Below, piece after piece: positions 12,701 to 24,035 of a DNA stretch of 64,000 nt (the stretch's first letter is position 1; each line of letters begins with the position of its first letter). The stretch covers positions 2,898,501 to 2,962,500 of the forward strand of contig BSQZ01000053.1 in NCBI GenBank assembly GCA_033239005.1. Direction: 5' to 3'. The stretch comes from Lamellibrachia satsuma. Lineage: Eukaryota; Annelida; Polychaeta; Sabellida; Siboglinidae. Made by a program: the position numbers and the translations under genes. Under the pieces are notes generated by a model. It was not told the origin of the DNA, searched no databases, and saw nothing but the letters and a program-made list of their open reading frames with translations.

Positions 12701-15700
12701 CATAACAGAACACACTAGTTTAACATAATATTGATTACACATCTTTCGTTTCGCTAGTTAACAAATACGTTCTGCAGACTTGGGCTAATCGAACTTTAAC
12801 AGAGTACACATTTTAATTTAAAGTAGTCGGAATGGTGGCTCCTAACTACAATCGTTTGAATTGCTAAATCACAATCACCTATCGTTTTTATGATTATAGC
12901 AAACTACTCGGCCAACTACATTATATACTAAACTACTAAACAGTTTAGTTTTTTTCCAATTACCCAAAAGTTCCACAGAGAAATCGTCAGATATGTAGAA
13001 AACAACTAGAACGCTAATGACAGGATACGGAGTGATAGAGTCTTGATTTCCACATGTGAATTGTCGCCAGGTAAATTGTGTGCAGGTGATAATACGAGAT
13101 CGTAGATCTACGCTCAATTAAGCATTTAATTAAATACAGAGTACGTAATAAATAGAAAGGTCACAAGTAGACAGACATTAATGAAAGTTAATTGGAAATC
13201 CAGCGGAGAAGTACTTAATTTCCTCCGCATAATTTGGCAAGCTTGGTTTATGTGGGTTTCATCTCCCTAGGTGAAGTAGAGTCCTTCATGTAGGTAGATG
13301 TAGTAGAGTCTTTCACGTAGCTAGATGAAGTAGAGTCTTTCACTTAGCTAGACGAATTAGAGTATTTCACTTAGCTAGATGTAGTAGAGTCTTTCACGTA
13401 GCTAGATGAAGTAGAGTCTTTCAGGTAGCTAGATGAAGTAGAGTCTTTCACGAGCTAGATGAAGTAGAGTCTTTCACGAGCTAGATGAAGTACAGTCTTT
13501 CACGTAGCTAGAAAGCACAGATGACGCAAATAGAAGGATTCGACGGATATGGTGGTCAGAAACAATTAATACTGAAGCATTATGTGAAAAAATAAACCAA
13601 GAACCATTTGAACATGAATTTAGAAGAAGGAAGACGAGCCGTATAGGCCGTACTCTCACGATCACCACCACATCACATTTCAAGACAGGCACCCGTGTGG
13701 AACCCTGGGACAGAAACAAAAGGAAAGCAGAAAAACACCTAAAGGAGACAAATGGACGCAGACCTGGCAACAGCAGAATGTACGTCACCATAGGACGGAC
13801 AAAAATGACCCATGACAATACATGATAGCATATTCACGCATAAAAACGTGTTCATGCTTGCTTTAGCATCGTGAATCTACGCCCACGCTCTGTATTGATT
13901 CATACGGGCCAAGAGAACCAGTGACAAAATGCATGATCCCAAGGCCTATAACGCACGCGTGTTTGCATGATGTTGTCGTCCTAGACATGTCACGATGGCG
14001 GACGCAGCTGACAACTATTCCCGTCGAATGTTGTTTGCGGACTAACGCCCGGCTCTGGTCGATGGTTGATATCAGTGGATGACCATCCGTGATCTAACCT
14101 CGCCACCACTCCGACTCCGAGGGTTCACCTCGCCACCCACGCCTCCACCACTCCGACTCCGAAGTTCCACCTCGCCACCCATGCCTCCACCACTGCGACT
14201 CCGAGGGTCCACCTCGCCACCCATGCCTCCACCACTCTGACTCCGAGGGTCCACCTCGCCACCCATGCCTCCACCACTCTGACTCCGAGGGTCCAACTCG
14301 CCACCCATGCCTCTACCACTCCGACTCCGAGGGTCCACCTCGCCACCCACGCCTCTACCACTCCGACTCCGAGGGTCCACCTCGCCACCCATGCCTCTAC
14401 CACTCCAACTCCGAGGGTTCACCCCGCCACCCATGCCTCTACCACTCCGACTCCGAGGGTCCACCTCGCCACCCATGCCTCTACCACTCTGACTCCGAGG
14501 GTTCACCCCGCCACCCATGCCTCTACCACTCTGACTCCGAGGGTCCACCTCGCCACCCATGCCTCTACCACTCCGACTCCGAGGGTCCACCTCGCAACCC
14601 ATGCCTCTACCACTCCGACTCCGAGGGTCCACATCGCCACCCATGCCTCTACCACTCCGACTCCGAGGGTCCACCTCGCAACCCATGCCTCTACCACTCC
14701 GACTCCGAGGGTTCACCCCGCCACCCATGCCTCTACCACCTCCGACTCCGAGGGTTCACCTCGCCACCCATGCCTCTACCACTCCGACTCCGAGGGTCCA
14801 CCTCGCCACCCATGCCTCCACCACTCTGACTCCGAGGGTCCACCTCGCCACCCATGCCTCTACCACTCTGACTCCGAGGGTTCACCTCGCCACCCATGCC
14901 TCTACCACTCTGACTCCGAGGGTTCACCTCGCCACCCATGCCTCTACCACTCTGACTCCGAGGGTTCACCTCGCCACCCATGCCTCTACCACTCCGACTC
15001 CGAGGGTCCAACTCGCCACCCATGCCTCCACCACTCTGACTCCGAGGGTTAACTTCGCCACCCACGCCTCCACCACTCTGACTCCGAGGGTCCACCTCGC
15101 CACCCATGCCTCCACCACTCCGACTCCGAGGGTCCACCTCGCCACCCATGCCTCTACCACTCCGACTCCGAGGGTCCACCTCGCCACCCACGCCTCCACC
15201 ACTCCGACTCCGAGGGTCCACCTCGCCACCCATGCCTCCACCACCTCCGACTCCGAGGGTCCACCTCGCCACGCACGCCTCCACCACTCTGACTCCGAGG
15301 GTCCACCTCGCCACGCACGCCTCCACCACTCCGACTCCGAGGGTTCACCCCGCCACCCATGCCTCCACCACTCTGACTCCGAGGGTCCACCTCGCCACTC
15401 ACGCCTCCACCACTCTGACTCCGAGGGTTCACCTCGCCACCCATGCCTCCACCACCTCCGACTCCGAGGGTCCACCTCGCCACGCACGCCTCCACCACTC
15501 TGACTCCGAGGGTTCACCTCGCCATCCATGCCTCCACCACTCCGACTCCGAGGGTTCACCTAGCCACCCACGCCTCCACCACTCTGACTCCGAGGGTCCA
15601 CCTCGCCACCCATGCCTCCACCACTCCGACTCCGAGGGTTCACCTAGCCACCCACGCCTCCACCACTCTGACTCCGAGGGTTCACCCCGCCACCCATGCC

Positions 15701-18700
15701 TCCACCACTCTGACTCCGAGGGTCCACCTCGCCACGCACGCCTCCACCACTCTGACTCCGAGGGTTCACCTCGCCACCCACGCCTCCACCACTCTGACTC
15801 CGAGGGTTCACCCCGCCACCCATGCCTCCACCACTCTGACTCCGAGGGTCCACCTCGCCACCCATGCCTCCACCACTCTGACTCCGAGGGTTCACCTAGC
15901 CACCCACGCCTCCACCACTCTGACTCCGAGGGTCCACCTCGCCACGCACGCCTCCACCACTCCGACTCCGAGGGTTCACCCCGCCACCCATGCCTCCACC
16001 ACTCTGACTCCGAGGGTCCACCTCGCCACCCACGCCTCCACCACTCTGACTCCGAGGGTTCACCTCGCCACCCATGCCTCCACCACCTCCGACTCCGAGG
16101 GTCCACCTCGCCACGCACGCCTCCACCACTCTGACTCCGAGGGTTCACCTCGCCATCCATGCCTCCACCACTCCGACTCCGAGGGTTCACCTAGCCACCC
16201 ACGCCTCCACCACTCTGACTCCGAGGGTCCACCTCGCCACCCATGCCTCCACCACTCCGACTCCGAGGGTTCACCTAGCCACCCACGCCTCCACCACTCT
16301 GACTCCGAGGGTTCACCCCGCCACCCATGCCTCCACCACTCTGACTCCGAGGGTCCACCTCGCCACGCACGCCTCCACCACTCTGACTCCGAGGGTTCAC
16401 CTCGCCACCCACGCCTCCACCACTCTGACTCCGAGGGTTCACCCCGCCACCCATGCCTCCACCACTCTGACTCCGAGGGTCCACCTCGCCACCCATGCCT
16501 CCACCACTCCGACTCCGAGGGTTCACCTAGCCACCCACGCCTCCACCACTCTGACTCCGAGGGTCCACCTCGCCACGCACGCCTCCACCACTCTGACTCC
16601 GAGGGTTCACCTCGCCACCCACGCCTCCACCACTCTGACTCCGAGGGTTCACCCCGCCACCCATGCCTCCACCACTCTGACTCCGAGGGTCCACCTCGCC
16701 ACCCATGCCTCCACCACTCTGACTCCGAGGGTTCACCTCGCCACCCATGCCTCCACCACTCCGACTCCGAGGGTTCACCTAGCCACCCACGCCTCCACCA
16801 CTCTGACTCCGAGGGTCCACCTCGCCACCCACGCCTCCACCACTCTGACTCCGAGGGTTACGTTGTTCGTCGGAATTTTCGACTTTAAATCCATCAACTT
16901 CAAATATATAAACTTTAAGTCCAACCGAACAGGTGATTTCGTCAGGTTGTGTTTGGTCCTGTGTTACCTAATATTACTTAGATTGGAGTGTCAGACATAA
17001 ATGAGTTGATTGATTCGTTCATTCACTTATGTATCTATTTACTGTAACTTTGCCCTCAACAACTGACAACATCCGTGGTAACGCAATCAATAATGTTGAC
17101 GTGTCATCACGCCAGCTATCAATTTGTTACGTAGACCGATTTGGCATAAATGGTTAAACAGGCACAGTACACGATTACGTAATAATGTTGCGCGGCTCGT
17201 CGTGTGATGAATAATTAATATCACATGAATTGGCTTTTTTCAACTTTAGTAACCATGACGACGAATAGTTTCTTGACGCGTCGCCTAATTTCGTAACAAC
17301 AATCTTTGAATGTTTAACACATACGTGACGTTAACTGCTTCGGCTAAGTGAATATCCGATCTTGCGTCCATTTGTCAACTGAATCGTGACGTAAATGGAA
17401 CTGGTTCTGGCTACATATTCATCAAGGCAACTTCCTGTACTACATGGAACAATTATTGATTCACTAATTTTCGACATAATTAAAGATAATTTTACCAACG
17501 CTTCATTGCCGCTTACAATATGCCTCTTATTGACGTTTGTAAAGCGACAATAATGTTATAAGAGCTTATATAATATTTGTTTCTGCTAAAGATGTTCTGT
17601 TCCACCTCTTCACTAATTCTCCAGGCTAGTCTGTCGTCGGCCAGTTATTTCCACTTTATTTTTCGTCTCGACACCTTCTATTTTGTACGCCTCTTCTCCG
17701 GATATGTAGTCTTGGTGACAAATCTGTTATAATGTTGTCAAGCTTTCAAACACGATTCGAACGAGGCGCCTCTGTTTTTCATCTTTCAGGACAAAGTTGA
17801 ACTTTTGTTTGACGGGAATATAAAAAAAATGGGAACAAAGGGTAACATTACTGGCAAGCAACGCCCCCAGCGTGTATGTTAGAAATGACCTTGTGTGTTA
17901 GAAATGACCTTGTGTGTTAAAAATTACCTTGTGTGTTAGAAATGACCTTGTGTGCTAGAAATGACCTCACAACTAAATGTGATTTGATGAAAAAAATCCG
18001 ACGAAAACAAAAGGGGTGCACTGGCACATGATAAACAACCCCTGGACCCGTCCGTGACTATTGACTATATAAATAAAACGTTGCCTTGTGCGGTGCATTC
18101 CTACTCAGGGTGTTTTGGCTATGCGACTGTCATGATTTCCCCTGACAGAAATATTCCGGGTAATCACATGAACGTCCAATTCAAGTATTATTAACAATTT
18201 CGTTTCTTGAATGGTTTCTCGCTGAAATGTGATGGGCATTGTTGAAGAGGTTCTCAACGCAATATCATCGCGTGCTGAGCCTGACCAAGCAATCATGCGA
18301 ATCCGCTCAGCGTAACTAAGTGACAACTCGAATAATGACAGTAATGCCCGCCAAAGTAGAAATCAGCTTGATCGACTGTCGTGTCGTACGATTGAGATTG
18401 GTGGTGGTGGAGGTGGTGGTGGTGGTAGTGGTGGTGGTGGTGGTGGTGGTGGTGGCGCCGGTGGTGCTCTGATTATAGCCGTAGCTGTTTAGGCAACGTC
18501 GATGGTGATGGAGATGGTAGTAGCGTCAAAACTGGAATTCACCAAGTAATACAATACCGAACATTATTTCTTATATTCCTTTCTGTATTCATAGCATGGC
18601 AGGACGATGGCTGATAGCGATACGAACAAGGAGAAAATCGCCGAAGACCGAAACCACTGGAGACTGGTTGTTCAGAGGAATACCTGAAGAGGAGAAACGA

Positions 18701-19533
18701 ACCACACACCTGGAGTAGATGAGGAACCGCAAAAACAGAGGTCTGCACCCTCTCAGCCCACTGTCTTTACCTGCAGCAGGTGCACCGGAGTGGGTCTCTA
18801 GGGGCACACCAGGCGATGCTCAACACGGGGTTAACAATGACGGGGCAAACCATTGTTTATGCAAAAATAGAAGGGTGCCAAATGTGTATACATATAAGGT
18901 GCACACCCCACTGGCGTGATATGTGTACTGTGGTGCGTTGCCCCTCTGCGTGTTTTTCTCACCCGGCCGCAAGACAAAGGTGATAGGGCCACGGATAGAC
19001 AGACACCCAGAGACAAGGAATGCCCACGGAGATCAAATATGTACAGTATAGTGCATTGCCCTATAGTCGTCCGGAGCGGGCGCGACTTATTATTTAATTA
19101 GTGATTTTTATTTTGTAAAAGCACACAAGTTTCATATTGCAATATACTCACAACGTCTCTTGGTCCGACCCATGGTTTAAAGTTAAAAACAGTTTGGACT
19201 ATTGATAACCAATGGCTTCCTTGTCCACTTTCCATCTGGCGCTTTTTTTTGGATGGCAATCTTGTTAAATCTTGCTAATATTGCCTTCAACGTTGGTTCC
19301 CATTAAAATAAGAAAATTTGACAAACAATTGCCAAGAATTTATGCAGATATGTATTTAATAATATAGGTTTCTCTAAAGCTTTTTATCGACTGACGCTAC
19401 ACTTCAAAGTTTATTGGCGCTGCACTGAACGTGGATATATTCAGGCAATATTTCATCAAAGTCAACAGCGACGTTTGTAGAGTGGGTGGAAGATAACGTA
19501 GTATGAGGAACTATGCACCGTGTCTAGAGGTAT

Positions 19534-19580
<47 letters not shown>

Positions 19581-19596
19581 TGCACGCACGCACGCA

Positions 19597-19634
<38 letters not shown>

Positions 19635-20928
19635 TATATATATATATAATATTAGGATTAGCTAGGGATGGGGTTAGCTAGGTATGGGGTTAGCTAGATA
19701 TGGGATTAACTAAGGTTCGAATTGCATTTCCTTGTGTCGCTGACAAAGTGCTGCACAAAATTTGAAATTGGAATTTATATGTGGTTATTAGACATTTTGG
19801 AAAGGCAACAATTATTGTTTATACTAAAAATTGCTTATTGCAGGTTGTTACCTTATCGCAAGCATTTTCATGCTATTTTAACATATGAAAAATGAAAACA
19901 TGGTGTTGATTAACAATTCAATATCATGCTAATCATCAAATTGCGCAAAATATCAGCTCGTGCACATCAAACGTTATAGTACAAAAGTAAAATTTACATT
20001 TATTTGAAATTTTTTATAATTAGTAAATCAGTTAAAGGACACCTCCTAAAGGAGATATTTAAACAGTTTAAATAATAAAGGCGTTTAACCAGTCTTTGAC
20101 TAGATTGAATCAATTATAAATAGATAACAATATATTACTATCCAGCCTAATACCGACAATTGTCCCTAATTATATTATCGCAATTGCAAATTATAAAAAT
20201 TATAAGAAATTTGTTATAGCAAGTTTTATAACAACAACGACCAAAACATATAACCGTGCTATGACCGCGACGTTAGTTTATTTGAGGTCAGACCACAGTC
20301 CAAAATTGCAATGGTGGCCATGTTAACGTGTTGTCTGATTAAACGCCCCACGTGCGATGCTCGTCAATATTTACAAAAACAAATAGCCATGTATTCATGC
20401 GCCCGCGTGACCCATAGCAGCAAAATCCCCATGTTAAACTCTCAATAAATGTACTATTTCACAGCCAATAGCTTATACAAACAAACCTGTGAATATGCCT
20501 GCTCAATTGCACTTATGTCACATCATGCGAATTGCTTAATTTCACATATCACAATTTAATATGCTCTACATTCGTGTGAAACAGTAAACAGGACGGTCAA
20601 CTCTGGTCTGACCCCTATAGCTAACTGGTTCTTTGATCAGGGTGCATCATCTAAATTATTGCCTCTCGAGGCTAGCTATAGCTAAGTATAATTTTCATTT
20701 GGGTGCATATTCTAAATTACCGTCAACATGAAACAATTAAAGGTCACCTGTCTCCCCAGGCATCGACGCCGGCACTCACCAGAGTAGATTCTCTCTGGCC
20801 GTTTCCTCGAAGCGACGCTTCACATGTTGCCAGAAGGCCTGAATGTCAGCGATGTCTGCGCGACTGAACGGGAGACGCTCATCCACCTGTTCCGCTGGCC
20901 TCGTCAGGCTCCCGTTGGAGCACCCCAT
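5321..20928 (-). CDS. globin, N-acylated globin X-like (three exons, 197 aa)
   Basis: Spliced haem globin: exons 20928-20780, 9379-9145 and 5530-5321 (complement), 594 nt including stop. Introns are phase 2 after B11 (B12.2) and phase 0 after G6 (G7.0), the two ancestral globin positions, with TG/GTGAGT, CTGTAG/T, CAA/GTACGT and TTCCAG/T junctions. Landmarks are W33 (A12), P56 (C2), F62 (CD1), Q83 at distal E7, and proximal H116 (F8). W33-to-B12, C2-to-CD1 and CD1-to-E7 spacings equal those of myoglobin; the E-F region has four extra residues. The G-H part aligns with myoglobin without gaps up to LG at 172-173. The protein starts MGCSNGS, giving Gly2/Cys3 for myristoylation and palmitoylation as in globin X, so membrane attachment and a redox or signalling role are inferred. 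Residues 175-197 are encoded by a minisatellite. The exact globin subfamily is uncertain. Confidence 0.92.
5795..7238. repeat. 59-bp minisatellite in globin intron 2
   Basis: About 24 head-to-tail copies of a 59-bp unit containing ATGGAAACGAGATGCTAAGT. Early units (5795-6120) are the most diverged. Variants differ mainly at CTCC/CTTC and GCTAC/GCCAC sites, which alternate along the array and suggest expansion in blocks of two or more units. It lies wholly within globin intron 2 (5531-9144). Confidence 0.95.
7351..7494. mobile_element. foldback MITE-like hairpin, 144 bp
   Basis: Left arm 7351-7379 (AAATGGTACCTTTGCGATGT and on) is complementary to right arm 7466-7494 with three mismatches. An inner pair of arms (GATGGTGGCGGAGTAACAC against GTGTCACTCCGCCAACCATC) extends the pairing, so nearly the whole element folds into one hairpin. 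It is flanked by TA-rich sequence. A small non-autonomous DNA transposon is the simplest reading. Confidence 0.7.
7500..9120. other. globin intron 2, remainder
   Basis: Unique intronic sequence. It is CpG-richer at 7600-7960, and I see no further exon on either strand. The short frames at 8279-8805 show no family resemblance. Confidence 0.4.
9145..9379 (-). CDS. globin exon 2 (residues 50-128, B-C to G6)
   Basis: A 235-nt exon with acceptor CTTCTGTAG/T and donor CAA/GTACGT. It carries P56 (C2), F62 (CD1), the E helix [10 protein letters not shown] with Gln83 at E7, and the F-helix phrase RVHAKIEHF with proximal His116. A second acceptor 9 nt downstream (TTTAG/G) is also in frame, but the upstream one restores the canonical B12.2 position. 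A long TA microsatellite begins just upstream of the acceptor. Confidence 0.92.
9394..9760. repeat. TA dinucleotide microsatellite cluster
   Basis: Long TA tracts with short interruptions directly upstream (in gene orientation) of globin exon 2. Tyr/Ile repeat frames are artefacts of this. Confidence 0.98.
10247..10673. repeat. TACA tetranucleotide microsatellite
   Basis: About 430 bp of (TACA)n with variants TGCA, CGCA and AACA, followed to about 10835 by ATT/TTA trinucleotide runs. The long Met-Tyr-Val-Cys frames in this region are shadows. Confidence 0.98.
11605..11720. repeat. 17-bp minisatellite
   Basis: About six units of the type GCCCTCTAGTCCTCTGT, tandem, within globin intron 1. Confidence 0.85.
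13268..13512. repeat. about 27-bp minisatellite
   Basis: About nine units of the type TAGATGAAGTAGAGTCTTTCA, followed by a short variable spacer (CGTAGC, CTTAGC or CGAGC). Intronic. Confidence 0.85.
14096..16858. repeat. 42-bp minisatellite, about 66 copies, in globin intron 1
   Basis: The unit is 42 bp (CCACTCCGACTCCGAGGG, then a segment ending CGCCACCCATGCCT). Because 42 is a multiple of three, several frames stay open on both strands, the longest 481 codons at 15443-16888 with a 14-residue repeat containing THASTT. Occasional one-base insertions (CACCACCTCCGACTC at about 15240, 15450 and 16081) shift frame. The block around 15443 recurs about 631 bp later, so there is a higher-order repeat. 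I regard all frames as non-coding: there is no start context, no non-repeat domain, and it sits inside an intron. Confidence 0.95.
16860..18390. other. globin intron 1, mostly unique DNA with a 19-bp tandem repeat
   Basis: Unique AT-rich DNA with no exon recognised. At 17870-17968 there are five 19-bp units of the type TGTGTTAGAAATGACCTTG. A GGT trinucleotide run follows at 18398-18455. Confidence 0.6.
18608..18700 (+). pseudogene. possible LINE relic
   Basis: One frame reads [17 protein letters not shown], which resembles the A.DR..WR.LV block near the end of non-LTR retrotransposon polymerases. Nothing else of the element is readable, so this rests on a short motif only. Confidence 0.22.
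19185..19285 (+). mobile_element. LINE family A 3'-end fragment
   Basis: The stretch AACCAATGGCTTCCTTGTCC and the following GATGGCAATCTTGTTAAATC match the 3' untranslated end of the LINE copies at about 26780-26860 (same strand) and 45600-48345 (opposite strand). Only the terminal 100 bp is present, typical of a 5'-truncated insertion. Confidence 0.75.
19533..19715. repeat. CACG and CA microsatellites plus 16-bp repeat
   Basis: (CACG)n at 19533-19600, (CA)n to about 19630, a short TA run, and then about four diverged units of GGGGTTAGCTAGGTAT to 19715. Confidence 0.95.
20283..20625. mobile_element. repeat family R1 copy, possible MITE
   Basis: The left end GAGGTCAGACCACAGTCC is imperfectly complementary to TCTGGTCTGACCCC near 20612. 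The internal phrase AAAATTGCAATGGTGGCCAT recurs at 36262 and, in opposite orientation, near 41900. Terminal inverted repeats of about 17 bp with no coding capacity suggest a non-autonomous element. Confidence 0.45.
20780..20928 (-). CDS. globin exon 1 (residues 1-50, A helix and part of B)
   Basis: The start chosen is the ATG at 20928, which gives [11 protein letters not shown], an acylation-type N-terminus. An upstream open frame without ATG continues to 21015 but is not globin-like. The A helix reads [20 protein letters not shown]. The exon ends in phase 2, TG/GTGAGT, splitting codon 50 (Cys, position B12), 17 residues after the A12 Trp exactly as in myoglobin. Confidence 0.9.
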
Positions 20929-21560
20929 CCGTGGTCTTCGGTGTCGGACAGAGTCACGGAGACATACACTGCAGGAGACCTGGTCTAAGCGTCGCCGCCT
21001 GATTAAGGTGTCCACACCGGGACACGGACTCTGGACGACGCGACCTTCGCAAGTTGCGATGTAGTCTGGTTCATGTCCCGGGACGAAAGCCTTGTCGCCC
21101 GACTTTGCTGGGGTCTACGGTGGCACGTCGCAGTTCGTTTCAATCCCCAGAAGCAATATTACTGAGAGACTACACCGGCCTGGGTTACCGAGGTGCGTCG
21201 CATTTGCTGCCGACCTGCCGCTGACTGGCCGGCCCGACTGACCACATCACAAGGTCTACGGACTGTTTTATGTGACGCAACTTTCACCTTCACCCCGGAG
21301 TCACCGATGCTAAGCCGCCGTCCTCGCCTCGGGCTCTTGGCGATAGAGCGAGCCGACGGGCCGAACGGGTGTCTTGTCGTTTGCACTCGTCATGGTAACT
21401 GCCGCGCTCATTTCCATAGCCGTTCAGTGGTCTGATTCATCGATACTTGCGCGCGCTAAGAGTGATCGATCGAACGATCGACTGATTGCCGAGCGCGTAG
21501 TGATACCAATATGCAACGGTTAGTGAAAAGGCGCCAGAAAGAGGTCGATAGACAAATGTC
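20929..21560 (-). promoter_or_regulatory. GC-rich 5' flank of the globin gene
   Basis: Sequence upstream of the globin start codon is clearly GC-richer and CpG-richer than the surrounding AT-rich DNA, up to about 21560. This fits a CpG-type promoter and 5' UTR. No TATA box or transcription start can be fixed from sequence. Inferred from composition and position only. Confidence 0.4.
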
Positions 21561-22810
21561 GCCAGGCGCGGGTAGAACGAAGCAGGGTCTAGATAATTCA
21601 CCATAAGTAGGTAATTAATTAAAATCAAGTCATCAATATTTTATCTATGTATTGTGTTCGCCACGAAAGTGTTGCATGTATTTGGTGCTGCTAATGGTGC
21701 CAAAAGCGGAAGCGGCGATGGTTGGGCGCCATTTTGTCAAGTTGGAAACTTTTCTATGAAAAGACATAATCAATCGTAGCCAATCTTGAGGCACGGAAGG
21801 CAGCCACTGATGAAACATATTGATAAATCAGTGGAATTAGTCATGATGCATAACTATGGCTCATTCCGTTTTAAACAATATCCATGTCTTTATAAGAGAC
21901 AGCACAATTGTAGCAAGGTCTAACCAGTTACATATTCCTGCTATATTTTATGTATCTGTTTACTACCTTAGTACGGCATTCACAGTTAGTACAATAATCA
22001 GGACCGTTGTAATAATGCATTCTTACAATCCGTTGGGCAAAACATTGTTATTACAGGATTGTAAATTGTTGTTAGTACAGGATTGTAAACTGCAGTTTTA
22101 CATGTCGCAATTGTGTAAAGACTAAGACGACATGGATCGGTTTGAACAACGCTCCAAAAGGAGGAGTGCTTGTTTTGATATCCATGGGATTGCATATAGT
22201 TTCCGAATTATCTTACGCACGTTGAAGCCATACATAACGTAGAGAAATGTAGCCGTGAATATCGCTATCAACATAGCAATAGTAGTCAGTAGATCAATGC
22301 ATATTGTTATTGTTGCAATGTGCAAATTAAATTGGCTATTTACATGAAATTACCTACTACTAACTATAAAGAAGATAATAATAATAAAGATAATAATAAT
22401 AAAGATAATAATAATTTACTTATATGGCGCCTATATCCTCAGGAGCCTGAGCTCAGAGGCGCAACAAAACAGAATCATTAGGCATAATCGTGAATAGGGA
22501 CGCACAAAAGTCATTACCAGAACGAGGGACCACCAAAGATTTATGGTGGAAATACAATTTGGAATAAATATGTCCTGAGTTTTTTTCATCAATACGTATT
22601 ATTATGTTATGTCGCATTTCCATAGGAGTCTGGACAAAGCATTCGTTAAGACACGCACGCGTCTGTAGCCGCAGGCATTGAGGATCAAACGATGACTTGT
22701 TGGCTAACGGCGTTTCGGTCTTATGGATTATACCAAAAAATATGCCCACACGACGCGTTTTTATTGGGCGGCGTAAACCATAAAGATCACGCAAGGAAAG
22801 AAAACACGAC
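21561..22810. other. intergenic, no gene recognised
   Basis: AT-rich DNA. It holds a 27-bp doublet (ACAGGATTGTAAA at 22054 and 22078) and (AATAAAGAT)n at 22372-22412. The phrase TTATATGGCGCC at 22420 resembles tails of some SINEs but cannot be assigned. Confidence 0.4.
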
Positions 22811-22814
22811 TACG

Positions 22815-23035
22815 ACATTTGAAAATGTGGCATTTGCATTTAAATGCAGCGTCGTCTCCTGCTCCGAATTTGCACTTGCGTTTGCATATGAACCAAAACA
22901 TTTGCATTTGAATAACACTTAGCATTTTATTAAAAAAACATGTTCATTTGCATTTGATTAAAACCATTTGCATTTGATTAACCACATTTGCAATTGCACT
23001 TGAATAAAAAACATTTGCGTTTGAATCAAAACATT
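22815..23035. repeat. octamer-like repeat cluster 1 (ATTTGCAT)
   Basis: Loose tandem repetition of CATTTGCATTTGA. About four exact ATTTGCAT (reverse of ATGCAAAT, the POU octamer) occur, plus one-mismatch versions and one palindrome GCATTTAAATGC. Confidence 0.75.
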
Positions 23036-23289
23036 AGATGCATATTTCTAATGCGAACAATACATTTCACATTTTCTCTATGAACTCTGTTAGCAATGTA
23101 ACACTACATTTCAAATATAACGAACATTGTACCGATGGGTTCATGTGAATATCTCTATGGTGTCCAGATAGTGACAGATACCATTGTTGACTGTTGAGTG
23201 TGTTTGTCCGTTATCACACCTGGTCTATTCAGTATTACCATATCACGCTGTCGTTAATGAAGTTTATACACTTATTGTTGAACCTGCAT

Positions 23290-23535
23290 TTTGAGGTGTT
23301 GATGTACGCCAAGTGTAATGGACATATTCTGTGAAGATTTTGAGGTGTTGATGTACGCCAAGTGTAATGGACACATTCTGTGAAGATTTTGAGGTGTTGA
23401 TGTACGCCAAGTGTAATGGACACATTCTGTGAAGATTCTGAGGTGTTGATGTACGCCAAGTGTAATGGACACATTCTGTGAAGATTTTGAGGTGTTGATG
23501 TATGCCAAGTGCAATGGACACATTCTGTGAACATT
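23290..23535. repeat. 49-bp minisatellite
   Basis: Five units of 49 bp beginning GAGGTGTTGATGTACGCCAA at 23293, 23342, 23391, 23440 and 23489. It lies between the two octamer clusters. Minus-strand frames here are shadows. Confidence 0.93.
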
Positions 23536-23734
23536 TGGTGACGCTGTGATGATTCACAAGAGTCACAACATGAACGTAGTAGTTACCTAGTTGGCCCATC
23601 AGCTTTGATGTTACCGTTTTATGTCGTAGCTGTGCATGTTTTTTTTATTTAGTAATAACACATCTGTTTTATATAACTATATTTAATAAAGTTAATGTAA
23701 ACCAGTATGCCCTTTGTTGCATTTTTCACTCATA

Positions 23735-24035
23735 AAAACACTTGCATTTGCATTTGAATAATTTCAGATACTTGCATATGCATTTGATTCATCTCAAACC
23801 CTTGCATTTGCATCATCTCAAACATTTGCATTTGCATTGATTCATTTCAGACACTTGCATTTGCATAACCTCAAAACACTTGCATTTACATTTGATTAAT
23901 TTCAAACACTTGCATTTTTATTTGCGTTTGAATTATTTCAAACGTTTGCATTTGCGTTTAAATGCAATCATATATTGGTACATTTGCATTTGCATTTGAA
24001 TCATTTCACACATTTGCATTTAAATGCGCTGACTC
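23735..24035. repeat. octamer-like repeat cluster 2 (ATTTGCAT)
   Basis: About eight exact ATTTGCAT with near-matches, spaced by ACTCATTTCA-like linkers, and a second GCATTTAAATGC palindrome at the end. The unit is the same as in cluster 1. Confidence 0.75.

Noticed and set aside
14072..17000. Open frames up to 481 codons on both strands with 14-residue repeats
   Set aside because: Produced by a 42-bp tandem repeat whose length is divisible by three; no non-repeat domain, and located inside a globin intron.
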